64,000 bases of DNA from Williamsia sp. 1138 (GTDB lineage: Bacteria; Actinomycetota; Actinomycetes; Mycobacteriales; Mycobacteriaceae), in contig NZ_MJEJ02000045.1 in NCBI RefSeq assembly GCF_002095435.2, positions 62,001 to 126,000 of the forward strand, read 5' to 3'. A program made the position numbers and the translations under genes. Below are positions 16,960-24,627 of the stretch, piece by piece (position 1 is the first letter of the stretch; each line of letters begins with the position of its first letter). The notes beneath the pieces are model-generated. The model did no database searches. It had not been told where the DNA came from and saw only the letters and a program-made list of their open reading frames with translations.

Positions 16960-17316
16960 ATGACGTTGGTTGGAAATCGCCGTGGCAAGAAGGTTGCTGC
17001 AGTGGAAAAGGTTGTCGCGGGCGTGGCGTCGAAGAACCCGACCGTGATCGCGGTGAAAACCGCCGATTCGGTGCTCCCGAAGATCATCGGTGCGGGAATT
17101 GCCGGTACCGGAGTGGCGCATTTCGTGCGCCCCCAATTGTTCGAATCGATCACCAAGCCGGCTTTTCCCGAGAACACCCGGGAATGGATATACGCGAACG
17201 GGGCGACGGAAACCGTGATCGGACTGGCGATTGCCAACCGGTCGACCCGATTGTTCGGACTGGTTGGTCTGGTCGGCTACGTCGGCTTCCTGGGCAGCCG
17301 GATCGCCTCGGCCTGA
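16960..17316 (+). CDS. Small DoxX-like membrane protein
   Basis: This 118-residue protein has hydrophobic helices at ~45-60 (IIGAGIAGTGVAHFV), ~85-95 and ~97-112 (LFGLVGLVGYVGFLG). The middle motif HFVRPQLFESITKPAFPENTR followed by GATETVIGLAI resembles the DoxX-like family, small membrane proteins of uncertain role sometimes tied to redox stress. A basic N-terminus (GNRRGKKVAA) precedes it. It begins 66 nt after the UbiB-like gene and ends 11 nt before the next TetR gene, so it may be cotranscribed with either. Function is not known. Confidence 0.7.
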   Translation: MTLVGNRRGKKVAAVEKVVAGVASKNPTVIAVKTADSVLPKIIGAGIAGTGVAHFVRPQLFESITKPAFPENTREWIYANGATETVIGLAIANRSTRLFGLVGLVGYVGFLGSRIASA

Positions 17317-17327
17317 ACGCTCGCCTG

Positions 17328-17990
17328 ATGACAGACCAACCCCCCGCGCGCCGTCCCCGCGGCCGCCCCAAGGTCGAAGGTCTGGCCGACCAACGTCGCA
17401 CCCAGATCATCGAGGCCGCGTTCGAGGTGCTGACCGAGCGCGGCTACCACGGGACGTCCATCGCGGAGATCGCCCAGCAGGCCGGAATCGGCCAGGGCAC
17501 CGTGTATCGATACGTGAGCAGCAAGCGTGAGTTGCTGGATCAGGTCTTCGACTGGGCGGTCGAACGCGCGTTCGCGACCGTGGACCCCAATGCGCTGCTG
17601 GCTGCCGACCCCGACTCCGCGCAGGACATGGTCACGCAGATCGGTGTCGTGAGCGAGCGGCTCTACGCGATGATCGACGCAGAGCCTGCGATGCTGAAGT
17701 TGATCGGGGTGCAGGCCAGCGCGATCGACAAGGAATTGAAGGCGCGCGTCGTGGGGCTCGAGGCGATGATCAACTCGATGGTCTCGCAGTCGCTGACCCG
17801 GGCGGTCGACAAGGGGTGGCTCGAGCTGTCCGCCCAGCAGAAGCCGATCATCGCTCGATTGTTGATGATGATGGCGATGCCGGGTCTGGTCAGATCGATC
17901 GTCTCGGACGACGATGCCGACAAGCGTGCGCGATCCGTCAGCGGCGCCAGCGACATCGCGTTCCATGGATTGATGAAGCGCGGGGCGTAG
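17328..17990 (+). CDS. TetR-family transcriptional regulator
   Basis: This 220-residue regulator has an AT-hook-like basic start (PPARRPRGRPKVEG) before the TetR helix-turn-helix (RTQIIEAAFEVLTERGYHGTSIAEIAQQAGIGQGTVYRYVSSKRELL). The ligand domain carries no diagnostic motif. It is followed after 6 nt by a second TetR gene, so the two are cotranscribed. The target is unknown. The RPRGRP segment could grip the minor groove next to the operator. No inverted repeat stands out immediately upstream. Confidence 0.9.
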   Translation: MTDQPPARRPRGRPKVEGLADQRRTQIIEAAFEVLTERGYHGTSIAEIAQQAGIGQGTVYRYVSSKRELLDQVFDWAVERAFATVDPNALLAADPDSAQDMVTQIGVVSERLYAMIDAEPAMLKLIGVQASAIDKELKARVVGLEAMINSMVSQSLTRAVDKGWLELSAQQKPIIARLLMMMAMPGLVRSIVSDDDADKRARSVSGASDIAFHGLMKRGA

Positions 17991-17996
17991 AGGCAG

Positions 17997-18635
17997 ATGG
18001 CGCAACCCATGGTCGGATCAGGCGCGGGTCGGTCCGACACCAGGCGGACCCGGATTCGTCGTATCCAACTGCTCGACGCCGCTCTGGAGACGTTTGTCGA
18101 GTACGGATACGGCGACGTCGGCGTCGCGGAAATCGTCGCGCGCATCGGCTGTAGCCACGGCACGTTCTACAACTACTTCGACAACAAACGAGACGCCCTC
18201 GACGCTCTGCTGTCCCGGGAGCTGTCCGAACTAGTCTCGGTGGCCGAACTGCACCGCCCACGTCCACGGTCGGAATCGGAGTTCGTGGACGCCCTGAGCA
18301 CGTTGGTCCGCAGGCTCGTCGAGTACGCGAACGAACGTCCCCATGTGCTGACGTTCCTCGCGATGGAGGCCCCGGGCATCGATGAGGCCGCGCTGAAGAC
18401 GATGGTCGGCAGCTACGGCCAGCTCGGGCAGCTGTGTGGTCAGTACATCAGGTATGGGATCGAGGACGGGTACCTGCGCGAGGACATCAACGTGGAGTTC
18501 GCCGGTGAGGCCGTGGTCTCGTGTCTGATGGGTGCGGTCCTGCCACTCATCCTCGACAACACGGCACTCGTCGACGTGGACTCGACCGTTCAGACGGTGG
18601 TCGGATTCCTCTGTTACGGCACCAACGCGCAATAG
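17997..18635 (+). CDS. TetR-family transcriptional regulator
   Basis: This 212-residue protein has the TetR domain at ~15-62 (RIRRIQLLDAALETFVEYGYGDVGVAEIVARIGCSHGTFYNYFDNKRDAL, shown only in outline). A C-terminal helical domain of the type found in regulators of lipid and CoA-ester metabolism follows. It forms a pair with the preceding TetR gene (6-nt gap) and ends 32 nt from the convergent echA19. It is not KstR: neither context nor N-terminus fits, and KstR lies elsewhere in related genomes. Ligand and regulon are unknown. Confidence 0.9.
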   Translation: MAQPMVGSGAGRSDTRRTRIRRIQLLDAALETFVEYGYGDVGVAEIVARIGCSHGTFYNYFDNKRDALDALLSRELSELVSVAELHRPRPRSESEFVDALSTLVRRLVEYANERPHVLTFLAMEAPGIDEAALKTMVGSYGQLGQLCGQYIRYGIEDGYLREDINVEFAGEAVVSCLMGAVLPLILDNTALVDVDSTVQTVVGFLCYGTNAQ

Positions 18636-18667
18636 CGGGAACCCCGGTACGGTTCGGTGACCCCGCG

Positions 18668-19462
18668 CTACTCCCCGGTGAACACCGGGGTCTGCTTCTC
18701 CGAGAATGCCTTCGGGCCGATCTTGGCGTCTTTGCTCATGAACACCTTGGCGCCGAGATCGCCGTCGAGCTTGAACGCGTCCTTCTCGTGCATGCCCTCG
18801 GTGTCGCGGATCGTCTTGAGGATCGCCTGGACTGCGACAGGTCCGTTGGCGGCGATCTGGGCGGCGAGTTCGAGTGCCTTGTCCAGCGCGGTCCCGTCGG
18901 GGACGACGTGGCCGATCAACCCGTAGTCGAGGGCTTCGGTCGCCGTGATGTGGCGTCCGGTCAGCAGGATCTCCGCGGCCACGGTGTACGGGATCTGTCG
19001 GACGAGACGGACAGCTGAGCCGCCCAGTGGGTAGAGACCCCACTTTGCCTCGGATACACCGAACTTCGCGCTCTCACCGGCCACCCGGATGTCGGTGCCC
19101 TGCAAGATCTCGGTACCGCCCGCGATCGCCGGGCCCTCGACCGCAGCGATCAGCGGCTTGGTCAGACGGCGGCCCTTGAGGAGCGCGTCGAGGATGCTGG
19201 GATCGAATCCCTTGCTCTTGAAGGAGTCGCCTGGGGCGGACTTGTTCATGTTCTTGAGATCGGCTCCGGCGCAGAAATATCCGCCGGCGCCGGTCAGGAT
19301 CGCGACCCGGATGTCGCTGTCGGAGTCGACCTGATCCCATGCGGTGTTCATGATCCCCAGCATCTCGCCGGAGAGTGCATTGCGCGCTTCGGGCCGGTTC
19401 ATCGTCACGATCAGCGTGTGATCGCGCTTCTCGACCAGACAGTGGGGAGCGGCATCAGACAT
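18668..19462 (-). CDS. echA19: EchA19-type steroid enoyl-CoA hydratase
   Basis: This 264-residue crotonase-fold enzyme hydrates the 24,25-enoyl-CoA formed in sterol side-chain beta-oxidation. It has [15 protein letters not shown], the oxyanion loop [14 protein letters not shown], and both catalytic glutamates, in [10 protein letters not shown] and [15 protein letters not shown]. Length equals Mtb EchA19 (Rv3516), which is also divergent from fadD19. ATG 19462 has AGGAGA upstream; the longer frame to 19549 would cross the KstR-like site. It is the only gene in its unit and shares the divergent promoter with fadD19. Confidence 0.92.
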   Translation of the reverse strand: MSDAAPHCLVEKRDHTLIVTMNRPEARNALSGEMLGIMNTAWDQVDSDSDIRVAILTGAGGYFCAGADLKNMNKSAPGDSFKSKGFDPSILDALLKGRRLTKPLIAAVEGPAIAGGTEILQGTDIRVAGESAKFGVSEAKWGLYPLGGSAVRLVRQIPYTVAAEILLTGRHITATEALDYGLIGHVVPDGTALDKALELAAQIAANGPVAVQAILKTIRDTEGMHEKDAFKLDGDLGAKVFMSKDAKIGPKAFSEKQTPVFTGE

Positions 19463-19541
19463 GTTTTCTCCTGATTTTCGGGCAGCACTCGGCGACCGGC
19501 GGCGCCTGTGACGGGTATCTCGCGGGGCCTTGCCTTCAAAC

Positions 19542-19555
19542 GGTAACACGTTCTA
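19542..19555. promoter_or_regulatory. KstR-like operator between echA19 and fadD19
   Basis: GGTAACACGTTCTA matches 7 of 8 fixed bases. It ends 11 nt before the fadD19 ATG, which has no Shine-Dalgarno, so the operator probably overlaps the promoter of a short or leaderless transcript. Confidence 0.75.
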
Positions 19556-19566
19556 GTTTTGACGGT

Positions 19567-21204
19567 ATGGCTTACAACATTGCCGACCTCATCGAGCATG
19601 CCGTCGACTTGATGGGCGACCGGATCGCGCTCGAAACCGACGGCCGACACGAGACGTACACCGAACTGGACCAGCGGGCCAACGGCCTCGCACACACCTT
19701 GCGGCGCCTGGGCGTCCAGCCCGGCGAGTCGGTGGGGTTGTACAGCAGGAATAACATCGAAGCCGTCGAATCCATGGTGGCGATCTTCAAGGCGCGCGCG
19801 GTGATGGTCAACGTCAACTTCCGCTACGTCGAGAGCGAACTCGAACACATCTTCACCGACTCCGACATGAAGGTGCTCATCGTCGAGCGCCAGTACGTCG
19901 GCAAGGTCGCGAACGTGTTGCCGAAAGCGCCGAAGTTGACATCGGTGATCGTGGTGGAAGACGGCAGCGACCTCGACACCGCGGCTGTCGACGGGCTGGC
20001 GTACGAGCAGGCGATCGCCGACGGAGGCACCGAACGCGACTTCGAGCCGCGGTCGAACGACGACGTGTACATGCTCTACACCGGTGGCACGACGGGAAAT
20101 CCGAAAGGTGTCGTGTGGCGCCAGGAAGACGTATTCCGGGTCCTCGGCGGTGGCATCGACTGGTACACCGGCGATCCCGTCACCGATGAGTGGCACTTCG
20201 CGAAGACCGGCGCCGACGGCGGGCAGCTGGTGCGCTTCCCCATCCCACCGTTCATCCACGGTGGCTCGCAGTGGGCGGTGTTCCAGGCACTGTTCCAGGG
20301 CGGCAAGGCCATCGTGTACCCCGAGTTCGGCGCCCACCAGACCTGGGAGATCGTCGAACGGCACAAGGTGAACGTCATCTTCATCACCGGAGATGCGATG
20401 GGTCGCCCGATGATCGACGCGCTCGAGGAGAAGGACTACGACATCAGCTCTGTCGTCTCGGTCGCGTCGTCCGCGGCACTGTTCTCGGCGTCGGTGAAGG
20501 ATCAGTTCATCGAGAAGTTCCCCAACGCGATCATCATCGATGCCATCGGCTCGTCGGAGACGGGCTTCTCCGGTATGGGTGTCATCTCCAAGGAGACCTC
20601 GCACAGCGGCGGCGGCCCCCGGGTCAAAGCCGACCTGTCCACGGTCGTTCTGCGTGAGGACGGTTCGATCATCGAGCCCGGCAAGGGCGAGGTCGGGATC
20701 CTGGCCCGCACCGGCCACATCCCGCTGCGCTATTACAACGACCCGGTCAAGACCGACAAGACGTTCAAGACCTACAACGGGATCCGCTACTCGATCCCCG
20801 GCGATCAGGCCCGCGTCGAGGACGACGGCACCGTCACGATGCTCGGCCGCGGTTCGGTCAGCATCAACTCCGGTGGCGAGAAGATCCACCCCGAAGAGGT
20901 GGAGTCGGCGCTCAAGGCTCATCCGGATGTCTTCGACACCGTCGTGGTCGGGGTTCCCGATGAACGTTACGGCCAGCGCGTCGCTGCAATCGTTGCCACC
21001 CGCGACGGTCTGCGTCCCACCCTCGACGAGATCAATGCCGTTGCACGCCAGGACATCGCCGGTTACAAATGTCCGCGCTCGGTCTGGTTCGTCGACGAGA
21101 TCAAGCGGTCACCTGCCGGTAAGCCCAACTATCGCTGGGGTGTCGAGATCGCCGAATCCCGGCCCGCCGACGAGACCCTCGCAACTGCCTCACGAAAGGC
21201 CTGA
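19567..21204 (+). CDS. fadD19: FadD19-type steroid side-chain acyl-CoA ligase
   Basis: This 545-residue ANL-superfamily ligase adenylates and thioesterifies the C26/C27 carboxylate of oxidised sterol side chains. Motifs are YMLYTGGTTGNPKGVVWRQ (P-loop), DAIGSSETGFSG, YSIPGDQARVEDDG, and the C-terminal lysine in KRSPAGKPNYRW. Length matches Mtb FadD19 (548 aa), which acts on the C8 side chain; in Rhodococcus it has been linked to C24-branched sterols. ATG 19567 (MAYNIADLIEHAVD) is chosen over upstream starts that would cross the operator. A nitronate-monooxygenase-like gene follows after 4 nt. Confidence 0.94.
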   Translation: MAYNIADLIEHAVDLMGDRIALETDGRHETYTELDQRANGLAHTLRRLGVQPGESVGLYSRNNIEAVESMVAIFKARAVMVNVNFRYVESELEHIFTDSDMKVLIVERQYVGKVANVLPKAPKLTSVIVVEDGSDLDTAAVDGLAYEQAIADGGTERDFEPRSNDDVYMLYTGGTTGNPKGVVWRQEDVFRVLGGGIDWYTGDPVTDEWHFAKTGADGGQLVRFPIPPFIHGGSQWAVFQALFQGGKAIVYPEFGAHQTWEIVERHKVNVIFITGDAMGRPMIDALEEKDYDISSVVSVASSAALFSASVKDQFIEKFPNAIIIDAIGSSETGFSGMGVISKETSHSGGGPRVKADLSTVVLREDGSIIEPGKGEVGILARTGHIPLRYYNDPVKTDKTFKTYNGIRYSIPGDQARVEDDGTVTMLGRGSVSINSGGEKIHPEEVESALKAHPDVFDTVVVGVPDERYGQRVAAIVATRDGLRPTLDEINAVARQDIAGYKCPRSVWFVDEIKRSPAGKPNYRWGVEIAESRPADETLATASRKA

Positions 21205-21208
21205 CCAC

Positions 21209-22336
21209 ATGCGTACCTCACTGTCCGAAGAGTTCGGAATCGAATACCCCATCTTCGGCTTCACGCCGTCCGAACACGTCGCCGCGGCGATCAGCCGGGC
21301 CGGCGGTCTCGGAGTGCTGGGCTGTGTCCGCTTCAACGAGGCCGACGAGCTCGACGCCACGCTGGACTGGATGCGCGAGAACACCGACGGCAAACCGTTC
21401 GGCGTCGACATCGTGATGCCGGCGAAGATCCCGACGGAAGGGTCGCAGGTCGATCTGGACTCGATGATCCCGCCGGAGCACCGGGCTTTCGTCGAGCGCA
21501 CCCTCGACGATCTCGGCGTTCCGCGACTGTCGGAAGGCGACCGCGTGAACGCAGGCGTCCTCGGCTGGCTGCATTCGGTGGCCCGCTCGCACGTCGACGT
21601 CGCGATGACCCACGCCGACAAGTACGGCCAGATCAAACTGATCGCCAACGCGCTGGGGTCGCCGCCGGATGACGTGATCGCGAACGTACATGCGCACGGC
21701 ATCAAGGTCGCCGCGCTGGCGGGCGCAAAAGAGCATGCCCTGCGGCACGTCGCCGCCGGGGTCGACCTGGTCATCGCCCAGGGGTACGAGGCAGGAGGAC
21801 ACACCGGGGAGGTGACGTCCATGATCCTGTGGCCGGAGATCGTCGATGCGGTGGGCGATGCGGCACACGTGCTGGCAGCTGGAGGGGTCGGCAGCGGTCG
21901 TCAGATCGCTGCCGCGTTGGCACTGGGCGCGACGGGGGTCTGGATGGGCACGTACTGGCTGACGGCCGCCGAGTACCAACTCGGGGTGCGGGGAGTCGGG
22001 CCTTCGGTCATCCAACAGGCCATCCTGAACGCCACGTCGCGGGACACCGTGCGTCGGCGGATCTACTCCGGCAAGCCGGCTCGCTTGCTCAAGACCAAGT
22101 GGACCGACGCCTGGGATGCGGCGGGCGCGCCCGAGCCGTTGCCGATGCCGCTGCAGAACATCCTCGTCGCCGAGGCGCACGCGCGGATCTCCGCCGCCGA
22201 CGACCCGGGTGTGGTCGCGATGCCAGCCGGTCAGATCGTCGGGCGCATGGACGCCATCACCCCGACCGAGGATCTCATCAAGGACCTGGTCAGCGAATAC
22301 GACGTCGCGGTGGAGCGGATGCAAAAGGCTCGCTAA
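21209..22336 (+). CDS. Nitronate monooxygenase-like FMN enzyme
   Basis: This 375-residue TIM-barrel flavoprotein is of the 2-nitropropane dioxygenase/NMO family. Motifs are YPIFGFTPSEHVAAAISRAGGLGVLG at the N-terminus, GVDLVIAQGYEAGGHTGEV in the FMN/active-site loop, and AAGGVGSGRQIAAAL-GATGVWMGT for phosphate binding. It directly follows fadD19 (4 nt), so it should share KstR control. Family members in sterol loci reduce or oxidise CoA-bound or ring intermediates, as IpdC does, but this sequence is not obviously IpdC. The reaction is unassigned; a C=C redox step on a sterol-CoA ester is plausible. Confidence 0.85.
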   Translation: MRTSLSEEFGIEYPIFGFTPSEHVAAAISRAGGLGVLGCVRFNEADELDATLDWMRENTDGKPFGVDIVMPAKIPTEGSQVDLDSMIPPEHRAFVERTLDDLGVPRLSEGDRVNAGVLGWLHSVARSHVDVAMTHADKYGQIKLIANALGSPPDDVIANVHAHGIKVAALAGAKEHALRHVAAGVDLVIAQGYEAGGHTGEVTSMILWPEIVDAVGDAAHVLAAGGVGSGRQIAAALALGATGVWMGTYWLTAAEYQLGVRGVGPSVIQQAILNATSRDTVRRRIYSGKPARLLKTKWTDAWDAAGAPEPLPMPLQNILVAEAHARISAADDPGVVAMPAGQIVGRMDAITPTEDLIKDLVSEYDVAVERMQKAR

Positions 22337-22345
22337 CCTCGCGGT

Positions 22346-22762
22346 ATGGCGAGTGACCTGACACGGTTTCATGATGCGCAGGCGGCGGTGTACGACGACG
22401 TCACCGCCGAACTGCGTGCGGGACGCAAGCGTTCACACTGGATGTGGTTCGTCTTTCCGCAGCTGGATGGCTTGGCGCACAGTGGGACGGCCCGGCGGTA
22501 TGCGATCAGGGATCTGGACGAGGCTCGCGAGTATCTGGCGGACGACGTGCTCGGCGCCCGGCTCCGCGAGTGTGCGCGACTCGTGGTCGACATCGATGGG
22601 TCGACGGTCGAGGAGATCTTCGGGTACCCGGACAACCTGAAACTACGGTCTTCGATGACACTGTTCGCCGCTGCCGCCACCGACGATGCCGTGTTCGTCG
22701 CGGTGCTCGACAAGTACTTCGGTGGCCAGGGCGATGACCGGACCCTGGCCCTGCTCGAGTAG
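22346..22762 (+). CDS. DUF1810 family protein
   Basis: This 138-residue protein has the DUF1810 signature: LTRFHDAQAAVYDDVTAELRAGRKRSHWMWFVFPQL, then GTARRYAIRDLDEAREYLAD and IFGYPDNLKLRSSMTLF. Members are small cytosolic proteins of unknown function, widespread in bacteria and often mobile between loci. It begins 9 nt after the NMO-like gene, so it may ride on the fadD19 transcript, although nothing ties it to sterol metabolism. Confidence 0.88.
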   Translation: MASDLTRFHDAQAAVYDDVTAELRAGRKRSHWMWFVFPQLDGLAHSGTARRYAIRDLDEAREYLADDVLGARLRECARLVVDIDGSTVEEIFGYPDNLKLRSSMTLFAAAATDDAVFVAVLDKYFGGQGDDRTLALLE

Positions 22763-22784
22763 GGATACCCCGAGTACACACTGC

Positions 22785-22808
22785 TCGGCAGGCCGGCGCT
22801 TCTGCCGA
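22785..22808 (+). terminator. Weak hairpin after DUF1810 gene
   Basis: TCGGCAG (22785-22791) and CTGCCGA (22802-22808) form a 7-bp stem with a 10-nt loop, followed by CGGTTGTG. A terminator is possible but weak. Confidence 0.35.
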
Positions 22809-22866
22809 CGGTTGTGATCAGATATGGTCGCAGCCGTCGGCTTTTTCCAGCGCAGGAGGTAGGACC

Positions 22867-23661
22867 ATGTCCGAGGGCGTCGATCTGGTGCTGTCCGAGC
22901 GCGTCCCGACCGAGGCAGGTGCCACGGTGGTGGTCACCCTCAACCGGCCCGAGGCCCGAAACGCGTTGACCGGCACCCTGATCGTCCAACTCCGGGAGGC
23001 GCTCGCCGCTGCGGATGCCGACGACAGCGTCGGCGCCGTGGTGTTGACCGGCGCCGACCCCGCGTTCTGTGCGGGTGTCGATCTACGGATGCTGGGTAGC
23101 GAGGGTGGTTGGGACGACGTCAACGTCCCCGGCGTGCCCACCGGGTTCCCCTGGATCCCGCTGAGCAAGCCGATCATCGGTGCGATCAACGGAGCGACGG
23201 TGACAGGCGGATTGGAACTGGCACTTGCCTGCGACATCCTCATCGCCTCGGACAAGGCCCGTTTCGCCGATACCCACGCTCGCGTCGCAATGGTGCCCGC
23301 CTGGGGTCTGACAGGGCGTCTACCCGCTGCCGTCGGCTGGGGCTTTGCCCGTCGGATGAGCTTGAGCGGCAATTTCGTCGACGCCGAGACGGCGCTGCGC
23401 GTCGGATTGGTGACCGAGGTGGTCGGTCACGCGGAGCTGCTGCCGAGCGCACTGGCGCTGGCCGCAGACATCGGTGGCAACAACCGGCGAGCTGTCGGAG
23501 CATTGCTCACCTCGTACCGAGAAGCGCAACAGCACGGTCTCGGGCCCGAATTGGACACCGAGGCAGCGCATTCCGAAGCCTGGATGGCAGCCTTCGATCC
23601 CTCCCAGGTGGCAGCAGCGCGTGAGAAGGTCATGGATCGTGGCCGCAAGCAGATGAAGTGA
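22867..23661 (+). CDS. Enoyl-CoA hydratase/isomerase family protein (crotonase fold)
   Basis: This 264-residue crotonase-fold protein has [30 protein letters not shown] (oxyanion hole) and TGGLELALACDIL, which supplies the first catalytic Glu. The second canonical Glu position reads FADTHARVAMVPAWG, with His instead of Glu. Hydratase activity may therefore be altered, and an isomerase, hydrolase or lyase role is possible. The start has AGGAGGT upstream. An SDR gene follows after 7 nt, suggesting a hydratase/dehydrogenase pair, but there is no KstR-like site in front. The substrate is unknown. Confidence 0.88.
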   Translation: MSEGVDLVLSERVPTEAGATVVVTLNRPEARNALTGTLIVQLREALAAADADDSVGAVVLTGADPAFCAGVDLRMLGSEGGWDDVNVPGVPTGFPWIPLSKPIIGAINGATVTGGLELALACDILIASDKARFADTHARVAMVPAWGLTGRLPAAVGWGFARRMSLSGNFVDAETALRVGLVTEVVGHAELLPSALALAADIGGNNRRAVGALLTSYREAQQHGLGPELDTEAAHSEAWMAAFDPSQVAAAREKVMDRGRKQMK

Positions 23662-23668
23662 GGATGCG

Positions 23669-24538
23669 ATGAGCAGGTCGGGTACAACCGCGCGATTGGC
23701 GGCGCGCAAGCGCAGAGGCCAGGCGATCACGGTGCGGGGCAAGGTCGTTGTCGTCACCGGGGGCGGGCGCGGCATCGGGCTGGCCACCGCGGAGTTGCTG
23801 CAGCAGCGGGGCGCCAGGGTGGTTCTCGGTGACATCGATGACGAGGTCGTCGCGAAAGCAGCCGCCAACCTCGGTTGTGAGGGATACCCGCTCGATGTCA
23901 CGAGTGAGGAATCGTTCGCAGAGTTCCTCGACCGGGTGGAGACGGAGTTCGGCCGGATCGATGTCTTGATCAACAACGCCGGGATCATGCCCACCGGACC
24001 GTTTCTCGACTTTCCGGACTCGGTGATCGCCCGCAACTTCGAGATCGACCTGCTCGGTGTCGTCCGGGGCAGCAAACTCGTGGCTCGCCGGATGGTCGAG
24101 CGCGGAGCGGGTCAGATCGTGAACGTCTCGTCGGTGGCCGGTTTGGTCCCGCTGCCGGGGCTGAGTATCTACAGCGCGGCCAAGGCCGGTGTCATCGCGT
24201 TCTCCGAGGCTCTCGACAACGAACTCAGCCCTCAGGGCGTGCGGGTGCTCGCGGTGATGCCGAACTTCACCAAGACCGGCCTGATCGACGGGTTGCAGAC
24301 GACGGCCATCATGCCGCCGATCGAGCCCGATGACGTTGCCCGCCAGATCGTTCGGACGATCGAGACCAACCGCGACCGGGTGGTCATCCCGCGACAGAGC
24401 ATGGCCGTGCTCGGCTGGATGGTCACCCCGCGGTTCCTCAAGAACATCTACGGCAAGCGATTCGGCTTCGACACCATGTTCATGGAGTTCGACCGCGAGC
24501 AGCGCGCAAAATATCTCGACCGAGTCACCCGCAGCTGA
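23669..24538 (+). CDS. SDR-family dehydrogenase
   Basis: This 289-residue classical short-chain dehydrogenase has the cofactor motif TGGGRGIGLATAE, acidic DIDDE after strand 2 (favouring NAD), NNAGIMPTGPF, and the catalytic Ser and YSAAKAGVIAF (Tyr/Lys). A basic 20-residue N-terminal extension precedes the Rossmann fold. It also carries a C-terminal VVIPRQSMAVLGWMVTPRFL extension, seen in membrane-associated SDRs of mycobacteria. It follows the crotonase gene by 7 nt. The pair could dehydrogenate a hydroxyacyl-CoA or an alcohol, but neither motif nor regulation identifies the substrate. Confidence 0.88.
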   Translation: MSRSGTTARLAARKRRGQAITVRGKVVVVTGGGRGIGLATAELLQQRGARVVLGDIDDEVVAKAAANLGCEGYPLDVTSEESFAEFLDRVETEFGRIDVLINNAGIMPTGPFLDFPDSVIARNFEIDLLGVVRGSKLVARRMVERGAGQIVNVSSVAGLVPLPGLSIYSAAKAGVIAFSEALDNELSPQGVRVLAVMPNFTKTGLIDGLQTTAIMPPIEPDDVARQIVRTIETNRDRVVIPRQSMAVLGWMVTPRFLKNIYGKRFGFDTMFMEFDREQRAKYLDRVTRS

Positions 24539-24545
24539 CTCCTGG

Positions 24546-24618
24546 CCCCCGATAATGGGTCCTTTTGGCGAACAAAAGCCCAGGTGGGCGCCGCCAAAAC
24601 GACCCATTTCCGGTGGGC
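24546..24618. repeat. Intergenic palindromic repeat, subfamily B, copy 1
   Basis: Arms 24554-24570 (AATGGGTCCTTTTGGCG) and 24592-24608 pair at 16 of 17 positions around a spacer containing aacaaaagcccaggtggg. It is near-identical to the element at 56415-56494. It fills the gap between convergent genes ending at 24538 and 24628 and may act as terminator. Confidence 0.85.
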
Positions 24619-24627
24619 GGGAGGCGA

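Noticed and set aside
19411-20922. 503-residue minus-strand frame opposite fadD19
   Set aside because: It overlaps a well supported gene and reads like a codon-reversed shadow.
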